Source: Monomorium pharaonis (taxonomy: Eukaryota > Arthropoda > Insecta > Hymenoptera > Formicidae). From it: DNA of 64,000 bases. Positions within the stretch are counted from its first letter, which is position 1, and each line of letters begins with the position of its first letter. The stretch is from the NCBI RefSeq assembly GCF_013373865.1, contig NC_050474.1, positions 15,191,045 through 15,255,044 of the forward strand, given 5' to 3'. Both the position numbers and the translations under genes were made by a program. Shown here piece after piece: positions 56,831-64,000 of the stretch. A model generated the notes under the pieces. It was not told the origin of the DNA. It did no database searches and saw only the letters and a program-made list of their open reading frames with translations.

Positions 56831-56968
56831 TGGTTTGTTCGCGTCGCCATGCTCCGACATGCTCCTACTCACTCCAACGCATTCTAATAGGTTGGCGTCA
56901 TCGGAATCAACGTATTGGAGTGCGTTGGGGTGAATAGGAGCATGTCGGAGCATGTGACGCGAACAGAC
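56831..56968. mobile_element. 138-bp GGTYTGTTCGCGTC MITE, simple copy
   Basis: GGTTTGTTCGCGTCGCCATG at the left and GGTCTGTTCGCGTCACATGC (reverse complement) at the right, meeting around TTGGCGTCATCGGAATCAAC. It is the basic form of the compound element at 45515-45800. It lies about 300 bp upstream of the RSK start codon, so it could lie in or near the RSK promoter. Confidence 0.75.
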
Positions 56969-57271
56969 CCTTTGAATAAGATTTGACTATGAATACCGGC
57001 CTTAATAATGTTATATTTGACGCGCATGCGCGAGAAAAACGTCTCGTCTAAAAACACTGCCAGCCATAGTACTGCATAGTACAAGTGGTGGTAGTGGTCA
57101 AGTAATCGGTAGTGGTTGATAGAGTACAGATCTTTGTTGTTATATTGTTGATCAAAGTTAATAACGTTGATTTTTGCAGATAAATGCTCATATATTATAT
57201 ATTAGTAACGATTTAATAAAGGTTTTACGAAAACATTTGCAATTTCGAAAATACATAAAACTGTGAAAATA

Positions 57272-57325
57272 ATGCCGTTGGCAACTTTAACTGCTCCTTG
57301 GACAGAGCATCGTACAAATGAAAAG
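57272..57325 (+). CDS. S6kII: p90 ribosomal S6 kinase (RSK), exon 1
   Basis: First coding exon, 18 codons: MPLATLTAPWTEHRTNEK, then donor GTAAAA. The start MPLAxLxxPW is the conserved N-terminus of p90 RSK proteins. RSK kinases are activated by ERK and phosphorylate cytoplasmic and nuclear targets controlling growth and transcription; they contain an N-terminal AGC kinase and a C-terminal CaMK-type kinase. The exon ends in phase 0, matching exon 2. A MITE lies about 300 bp upstream. Confidence 0.88.
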
Positions 57326-57472
57326 GTAAAACTTAATTTTCTTCGCATTTCAAATAAACAAACGTATTAAAAAAAATTATATTTGCTTTATTTTTATTCA
57401 TCAATTTAACTTTTAAGATAAAAAGATATCTTAGGAAATATTTCTTTCTTTTTATCTTTTGCATTTGTTTAG

Positions 57473-57667
57473 CAAAGTGCGGAAATTCTTCCGGCTGAAA
57501 ATCAAGAAGAAACAATGATCACTCAAGGAAATTTAATTGAAAAATCAAATGGTTGCTCGGAATCTCACGAAATTGAAGTACGTGACATGGCAAGGGATGG
57601 TTATGAAAGAGCCGAACCCTCTCACTTTGAATTACTTAAAGTTCTTGGCCAAGGATCCTTTGGAAAG
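57473..57667 (+). CDS. S6kII: p90 ribosomal S6 kinase (RSK), exon 2
   Basis: After acceptor TTGTTTAG come 65 codons: QSAEILPAENQEETMITQGN, a linker, EIEVRDMARDGYERAEPSHF, and ELLKVLGQGSFGK, ending at donor GTAAGA in phase 0. The end is the glycine-rich ATP-binding loop (GQGSFGK) that opens the N-terminal AGC kinase domain, and the DPSQFELLKVLGQGSFGKV-type block is diagnostic of RSK. The domain then continues in exons beyond this window: no VFLV-type exon 3 was found up to 64000, so intron 2 exceeds 6.3 kb. Confidence 0.92.
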
Positions 57668-57792
57668 GTAAGAATAACAACGTTTATGCAAGCTTTGATA
57701 CACACGTATATATGTACACTTTGCATAAAAAAAATTTTAAAATCTAAAGTATGTTCAATTGGTACACTAATTTAAATATTGAGGTTATTATA

Positions 57793-57923
57793 GGCCTAGT
57801 TTACATCGTGCATTTGATACGCGTATCAAATAGTAAATAACTAGTGAATGTGTTTAATCATTGGCTGATCAGCTTAAATTCACTACTTGATACGCGTATC
57901 AAATGCACGATGTAAACTAGGCC
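57793..57923. mobile_element. 131-bp hairpin MITE in RSK intron 2
   Basis: GGCCTAGTTTACATCGTGCA at the left is matched in reverse complement at the right, followed on both sides by TTTGATACGCGTATCAAAT-type palindromes and a central AACATTGGCTGATCAGC-like sequence. ATA occurs on both sides. A partial relative lies at 43215-43350. Confidence 0.75.
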
Positions 57924-58043
57924 ATAGTTATTTGTGTAGTTATTTTTACAAAATAGCAAAAAGATTTTTTGAGTTTTTTTACTCTTATAGAATACTTCTT
58001 TAATAAATTTTGTTAATACACTTTGGATAAATGTTTTTTATTA

Positions 58044-59140
58044 AGGGGATTCTAAGGTCGTCTGTTTTACTGATAATTTTCATAGTGCTCTAGCTTTGAA
58101 TTGCATTTACAGAATTAAAAATCTTTTTCCATAATTAAAGTAAATATAGTATAAAATAGATAATAACACTATGCGCACAACAATTTATACAAGAAACAAA
58201 AAAAATTTTAAAATTGTGGGCTTTTGGTATGGATTTGTAACAAAATGTGCTTGATGTAAAAGTTTTGCACCTTATACATATAAATCAAGCTAAATCCACA
58301 CTTGAGTAAACATTAAGGAACAAGACCACACTTTCAGATTGAGCATAGGTGTCTTAATAAGAAAATTACAACACTGCAAAAATTTTGTGTCTGAAAAAAG
58401 CAATCTGAAAAAATTTTTTAAATTCTTGGTATGAAATTCAATTTATAAGATAATATTAATACATAAACTTTAATTCTGGAAAAGGATTATCAAATCTGTA
58501 AAAGAAATGCATACAAAATTTTGTTAATAATGTGCACGAATGACTACATTATTGACCTCGATTAAGTTTGACGAGCAGTTTAGCATCCCTTTAAGAGGAT
58601 GCTAAAGTTATCTTGTTTTATCGATAATTTTTCTACTCACTAATCTTTTAATTGCATTTACAGAATTAAAAATCCTTTTTTAGAATTAAAGTATAGGTGA
58701 TAACAAAGTCAGGCCGTAATGATTTTGTAGGAAAAACGATAAAAAATTGTAAAATTGTCGACTTCTGGCGTCGACTTGTAAGAAAATGTATCTGATGTAA
58801 AAATTTTAGATCTTGTACGCACAAATCAAGCCTGGACCCAAGTGGAGCAAACATTTAGAAACAATACTACATTTTCAGATTGAGCATAGATGTTCTAATA
58901 AAAAAGTTTAATGAGTACAAAAATTTAATATCTAAAAAGAGCAATTATTAAAAAAATTTTTTTTAATTGGTATGAAATTAAATTTATAAGCTGATATTAA
59001 TACATAAACTTTAATTCTGAAAAAGGATTTTTAAATCTATAAAAGACATACATACAAAATTTTGTTAATCATGTGAACAAATGACTCTACATCATCGACC
59101 TCGATCAAGTTTGACAACAATTTAGCTTTCTCTTAAGAAT
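58044..59140. repeat. Tandem duplication of about 545 bp in RSK intron 2
   Basis: Matching blocks recur about 545 bp apart: ATTGCATTTACAGAATTAAA (58103 and 58647), TTTCAGATTGAGCATAG (58335 and 58874) and ACCTCGATYAAGTTTGAC (58556 and 59099). The copies have diverged noticeably, so the duplication is old. No coding sequence. Confidence 0.7.
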
Positions 59141-59229
59141 TTTTTTTATAGGCAACTTATTTAAATTGGTAGAAATTTTTTTTCTCTCTTTGCTCTCTCT
59201 CTCTCTCTCATAAAAAAAGAAGAAAAGAT

Positions 59230-59640
59230 AGGTAAAATAAGAAGCAGCAGCTAGGAGAGATGAGACATACAAAAAAGCATTATGTGATGATATGGAATAA
59301 AACTGGTTGAAGTTTAAGAATAAAAGGAAAAATAGTAATGGTTAAATTAGTAAAAGAGTACAATGAAAGTATGATAAATTTTTATAAGGATAACCCTACA
59401 AATATGTGAAAAACTTTGAAAGAAATAACAGGCAATAGATACAAAACAAGTAGGAGATATATGTAGATTTTCAAATATTAGATAATATTGAAGAATGCAA
59501 TATAACTGATAAGTTCAATATTTATATTTATACAAAATATGCAATATATTAATAATATAGCAAACTATGTACAAAACAATATAGTACAAAATAATATAGT
59601 AAACTTTATAAACACTATATATGGGTAAGTTAGGCATGTG
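59230..59640 (+). pseudogene. Weak LINE remnant
   Basis: Plus-strand frames read AKKKRKDR-like basic sequence, then FYKDNPT and WKTLKEITGNRYKTSRRYM near 59380-59470, resembling the linker between endonuclease and reverse transcriptase of non-LTR elements (NPxxxWKxLKEITG). Stops are frequent. A short pyrimidine tract lies at 59190-59210. Low certainty. Confidence 0.3.
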
Positions 59641-60249
59641 TAAAAGAATTTGTCATTGGAAGGGAAATATAGATAATTTTTAAATACATAGTTACATCAG
59701 TGAACTTAACACCTTCATCACTAAAAAAAATTTGGAATACCGCGTAATTTTCTGCTAATTATCTGGTAATTTTCTACTTTAGTCCCAAATTTTTTGCTCA
59801 TACCTGTTCACAGGAGATTAAGATCAAAAGTAGGGGAGCTAAGTTCATGTGATGGTAGCACTCCTACTAATAAAAAAAAGCATAAAAAAACAAATATACC
59901 AGATTTTTCTGCTCATTTTTTGTTTTAAGAAACTGTAAAGAGGTATCAAAAATATTGAACAGTTATCAAAGTACTACTACTCAGAACCATTGTACCACGA
60001 CGATATAAGATAAAATGGTTCAAAAAAAGAACAATACCATGACAACTTATAAAGTACTTCTTTAATCAAATACTCGTAAAATATACAATTTTAAAATGTT
60101 TAACTTACAAAATAACTTCAAAAAGTCTTAAAATACACAAAAATACAACAGTAAAGTACCCTTAAAAAATTAATTGCTGCCTCGACTATGCTATCAAAAT
60201 AATCGTCCATTTATCTGCTCTTAAAATATTCAGATCCCTTTTTTTTTGC
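59641..60249. other. RSK intron 2, no gene seen
   Basis: AT-rich sequence without recognisable exons, inverted repeats or known transposon motifs. Confidence 0.5.
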
Positions 60250-60553
60250 AACTTGTGCAACATAATTGTTAATGCGCGCAAGAGTAAACTACCTTAAAAA
60301 AATCCTCCAATCATTTTTCCTTTTGAAAAGGACTTACATGTATACTGCCAGATTCATCAGTGCGAGGCAGTTCTCACATGACTTGTCTTTCCTGAAACCG
60401 AACTGCGTAGGTAACAGATTGTTTTTTTCAACGAATATGCCAAATCTTTTAAGGACCAATCTTTCGAAGATTCTAGAGATTGCAAAAGGCAGGGAGATAG
60501 GTCTGTAATTCTTATTATTAGATTTAGGAATGAGTACAATATCTGTCTTTTTC

Positions 60554-61357
60554 ATTCATCAATTTTAATTTCTTTTTTTTTAAATTGAAAGGAAAAAATC
60601 TCAGAATTATGATGGTCTTGGCTGAAAAGTCGAAGATATTAAAAGAAAAGAGATTTTTTGAAAAGAATGAGAAAGGAACGAAAAATTTTTGGAAAAATTT
60701 GCTTTTTCTTCAAACGCCCGTATTTATTAGAAAAAAATAGATAAAGTAATTAAAATAGTGATCAATAGAAAGGGGAAGAGTTGTACTTTAAGAATCTATC
60801 ATCAGTTTTTTTATTCTGTTCAAAAAATATATTTATTTTGTAGTGTGAATTTAGTAAAAAATGAATGCAGTTTAAACATAATAATAAAAGAAAATAATAT
60901 TTAAAAAACAATTATTAATACACAAAAACATAATTATTAACAAAAAATATTTATTACAAAAGATTTTATTTATTATAAAAAAATTTTTTAATTTGTAATG
61001 CTACAATTGCAGTATATTTTTGCAAAGTAATCGCGACATTGGTAATATATATAAGTACTGTATGCGTAAATAATACGTAATGAATAAAAAAATAACTTTA
61101 CTTACCTTTCAAATTTGGAACTTTTCCTTTTTTTTTTGTTACGTTCCCTACACACGGGGTAACTGTAACCCCAACACACACTTTCGATGCTCTTACTTCT
61201 GTTGTTTTCAGAACATTCACAACGCCCAAAGAGGTATAAGTAGAGCACAGTTCAAACTTTCTCTCCCCCCGGTTCCAGCGTCCCCTTGCTAAATATTTTT
61301 AAGTAGCGAACATTTCAAAATTGACGGGTTACCGTAACACCATGTGTAGGCAGAGGG
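60554..61357. mobile_element. piggyBac-like MITE, second copy (left end lost)
   Basis: Read in reverse complement it matches 947-1700 and 2593-2640 continuously, including the ACGGTAACCC and GTTACAGTTACCCC end motifs. TTAA at 61358-61361 abuts CCCTCTGCCTACAC, as expected for one end. The other end runs into LINE sequence at 60553 without TTAA, so it is truncated. This copy lacks the mariner and therefore shows the uninterrupted order of the family. Confidence 0.7.
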
Positions 61358-62271
61358 TTAAATTAGCACGGGAATGAAATTTTATTAAATTGTTGAATGC
61401 CAGTTTTCTTTTATCTATCGCTCGGAAGCATTCTTTATCCCACCAGAGTTTATCTCTCAATTTTTTGTTTCCTTTAATTCTAATTGATCTAATGCCAGAA
61501 TTTTTGGAGTCGAAAGTTTCAACATTTTCTTTTTCATCAAAAAGCTTTGCATCGAATGTAATGGCGCAATCAATTATTGTTGAGACCTAGACATCATATT
61601 GTGCCGTACCGGTCAAATGCTGAATTCTATGGTCGACAACCTTTTCCTCACTAGTTTTAAGAACCGGTTGCTCACCATGCCTATGGTAGCTAATTTTCCT
61701 CTAGACCTACTCTGGAATGAATCATCAGATTTCACTCTAGTATAATAAGAATGGCCGATATTGATAATAATAGGAATGTGGTCGCTGCCAACAGATTCCG
61801 GCCAGATGACCCAAGACGCATCGAAATAAAGGTTCCCTGACAAGAGAAAGATCAGGAGCAGCACTAACATAATTAGCGTTAGCTGAAATTCTAGTCTGAG
61901 AACCGTTCTTTAGAATAAGAAAAAGTGAACCATCAATAACCTCTGCAAGGATTCTGCCTCTCAAGTTAGTACGAGAAGATCTCCAGATAACGTTTTGGGC
62001 ATTAAAATCTCCGCATATACACACATCGTGAAACTCCGAGAAGTTCGAGATTTTCTGGAAGAACTCCATTTGGATTTATTTAAGCCAACGTCAGGTGGTC
62101 TGTAAAGAGAGATGAGAATAATTTTTTTTCCCTTTACCCCGTTTTTCTTAAGTAGGATTGCAGTATACTCCAAACCCAGATCTTCAGGCAGATTCAAATT
62201 AAAAGATATCGAATTAAAATATTTGTTGACTAGAATGGCGATACCTTCTCCTGTTCTGTTACCACTCTCAA

Positions 62272-62329
62272 TTCTTTTTTGCCTATATCTTTCTCTTCAT
62301 TCTTTCCTCTTTTTTCTACTTCACTCTAT
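62272..62329. other. 58-bp templated insert within the LINE
   Basis: CAATTCTTTTTTGCCTATAT, CTTCATTCTTTCCTC and TTTTTTCTACTTCA in the LINE endonuclease match, in the same orientation, the sequence at about 62808-62866 in the adjacent LINE. CTCT flanks the insert on both sides. Removing it restores alignment with the intact LINE (TCTRTTMC/CTCTATCTGATC). Confidence 0.55.
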
Positions 62330-62479
62330 CTGATCTATAAGTAATAAAATTATTTAGGTTAAAATTAATCCCGGCCTGAAATCATGTTTCTTGAAGGCAT
62401 ACAATGTCAAAGTTTAAAATCATATTAGAAAATTCACGTTTTTTGCCAATTATGCCTGTTAATTAAATAGTATTTAGTA

Positions 62480-64000
62480 CGTATATGTTGTTAATTGTTT
62501 CTATTTTCTTTCTAAACCCCGCCTGACTAGGTGGCAGAATATCCTTTTCTAAATCCATTCTTAACCTCTCTGTCAATACTCCTGCTTACGCCTTGTTTGC
62601 CGTTTGCGTTATCCCTCTATATTCTTCCACCCTCCCCTTTCTTTTTAATCGGTATTACCATCCCTTTATTCTAACTCCTACCATCCCTCTTTATTCTATA
62701 CCCTATTACACAACTTTCATAAGCATCTTTCAATCTTTATCCCCTCCATATTTCCATACTTTTTCGGGATTCTATCTTTCCCTGCCTCCTTTCCATCACT
62801 CATTCTCAATTCTTTTTTGCCTATATCTTCCTCTTCATTCTTCCCTCTTTTTTCTACTTCATCCACTCTGACTTCATCCTCTCCTTCCCTTAAAAGTTTC
62901 CTGAAATAATTATCCCACTTATCTTTATCTCCTTTTGTCTTCACCTCTCCCACTTTTTTTGCCATTTCTCCGTCTTCATACCTTTCTTCTCCGCGCACAG
63001 TCTTTTATGCTTTCCCCTTTCCATTTTGTAATTCTCCCCTGCTTTCTCTTTCTTTCTCCACCTTCTCAACGCCTTTCTAATTCTTTCCTTGCTAATTCTA
63101 CATTCCTCGTTTTACCAGCTACTCTTTTCTCTACTATCTTCTCTACTTTCCACGCCTCCCAAAGCCTCTTCTATTCTTTTTAATCTGCTCTATCCTTCCT
63201 CCATCCCATCTCCAACCATGCCCCTTACTCCAAACTTATCTACGAATTCCTTCTATCTTGTTCCGTCGACCTCATTTTTCCTCTTGTTCCGCATCCTTTT
63301 CTATCTTCTTACTCATATCTCTCTCTATTTTTTCTTATATCATCACCGGATGATGGTCTGAATCTACTTGTTATCACTTTTTTCACTTTCTCTTAAATCC
63401 TTATTTTCTATCACGTAATCGATTACCGAACTACCTCCTCCCGTCACATATGTCAACCCTCCCTTTTCATCTCTCTCCACATTACCATTTAATATTGCCC
63501 ATTTTAACTCTCCCAAAAATCTACAAAATCTTCCCTTTTCCATTTATCTTTATCCTTTGATTTCCTCTTATTCTCCTTCCCCCTCTCTCTCCTTCGTACA
63601 TTGTCCACTGTCTCTACCCATCCTTACGTTAAAATCCTCTGTAACCACCCTCATCTTTTCTTTTTTCTCTATCTATTCTCTTAAAGTCTAATTTTGCCTC
63701 CAGATCCTTATTTACTCTCCTATTACCCTCCACTATTCTCTCTCGAGACACAACCTAACCATAACCTCCTCCCTTATATTCTCTTCTCTATCTACCCTAA
63801 TTTTTTTTACTTTCATCACCATTTCTCCCATCGCTCTTCCTTTTTTGCTTTTTCTCTTTGCCCACTGCATCTTCTATGAGTAGTCCTTTGGCAGCTTTTC
63901 CTTTATTCTTTTTCAATCTTTCTTATCTATGTCTCATTTATCACTATCACGTTCCATTTCTTTAACTTTTCCCAGAATTCCCTATCCTTATTTTCAAGAC
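62480..64000 (-). pseudogene. Another LINE: endonuclease and reverse transcriptase start, partial
   Basis: The minus-strand frame at 62998-62717 reads KWDNYFRKLLREGEDE, VDEVEKRGKNEEE and DGKEAGKDRIPKKYGNMEGI, the linker before RT. Near 62660-62490 frames read VIPIKKKGRVEEYRGIT and ILPPSQAGFRKK, RT fingers motifs of non-LTR retrotransposons. Further right (about 63900-63400) there are endonuclease-like pieces (GLPKDYS, MQWAKRKSKKGRAMG). Many frameshifts. The element continues beyond 64000. It differs clearly from the I-type LINEs in this window; its clade was not determined. Its C/T-rich plus strand gives Ser/Leu/Phe-rich artefact frames. Confidence 0.65.

Larger units (their letters stand above)
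60250..62462 (-). mobile_element. Second I-type LINE, broken and rearranged
   Basis: Minus-strand frames show endonuclease pieces at 62197-61700 (LYRPPDVGLNKS, CICGDFNAQNVIWRSSRTN, ISANANYVSAAPDLSLV) and RT pieces at 60555-60334 (VLIPKSNNKNYRPISLPF, FGFRKDKSCENCLALMNLA). They are close relatives of the LINE at 22757-28830. The part between (end of EN to the start of RT) is missing and is replaced by a piggyBac-like copy at 60554-61357. A 58-bp foreign insert interrupts the endonuclease at 62272-62329. Confidence 0.8.

Noticed and set aside
62593..63879. Plus-strand Ser/Leu/Phe-rich frames
   Set aside because: They are antisense to the LINE; the C/T-rich strand lacks stops by composition.

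Overview
The window looks like a TE-dense, intron-rich arthropod nuclear scaffold. It is most likely an insect and possibly a hymenopteran such as an ant, but that placement is inferred from gene style and transposon mix, without a database search. Only two host genes are supported, and they are divergently arranged. On the minus strand, five coding exons (43050 down to 36462) encode the N-terminal and central part of a GON-4-like / Muscle wasted chromatin corepressor; its remaining exons are not visible. On the plus strand, two exons (57272-57325 and 57473-57667) encode the N-terminus of a p90 ribosomal S6 kinase (RSK/S6kII), up to the glycine-rich loop. The rest of that gene lies to the right of the window.

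Nearly everything else is transposon-derived. 0-7 kb: a piggyBac-like MITE split by a deleted mariner, then a decayed Ty3/Gypsy pol on the minus strand broken by minisatellite-armed insertions. 8-17 kb: a decayed Penelope-like element (RT and GIY-YIG) on plus, a 3-kb palindromic DNA transposon nested in a Harbinger-like element, and a CCCAGATAGCA-ended element holding a second Penelope fragment. 18-22 kb: a dispersed repeat with a large palindrome interrupted by a TA-flanked MITE. 22.7-28.8 kb: an almost complete I-type LINE on minus (zinc-knuckle ORF1; EN, RT and RNase H in ORF2). 30-36 kb: foldback and pogo-like elements, and a long-TIR element that encloses a tRNA-like terminal-repeat unit and a second minisatellite-armed element.

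43-57 kb, between the two gene starts, is a stack of nested palindromic MITEs. It includes one element inserted into another copy of itself, with 5S-rRNA-like segments inside, and a P-like element with an 8-bp target duplication and a broken THAP exon pair. 58-64 kb is RSK intron sequence containing a tandem duplication, a second I-type LINE fragment fused to the second piggyBac-like copy, and part of another LINE.

The most unusual item is a small transposon-like family (4994-5899, 34363-34837, and a solo arm at 3395-3596). Its arms are inverted arrays of a 15-bp monomer. Its core carries a G/C hairpin, a CA/GT microsatellite and conserved boxes, and both complete copies are flanked by 8-bp direct repeats. 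Short inverted repeats and target duplications were found by eye, so exact ends may be off by a few bases.
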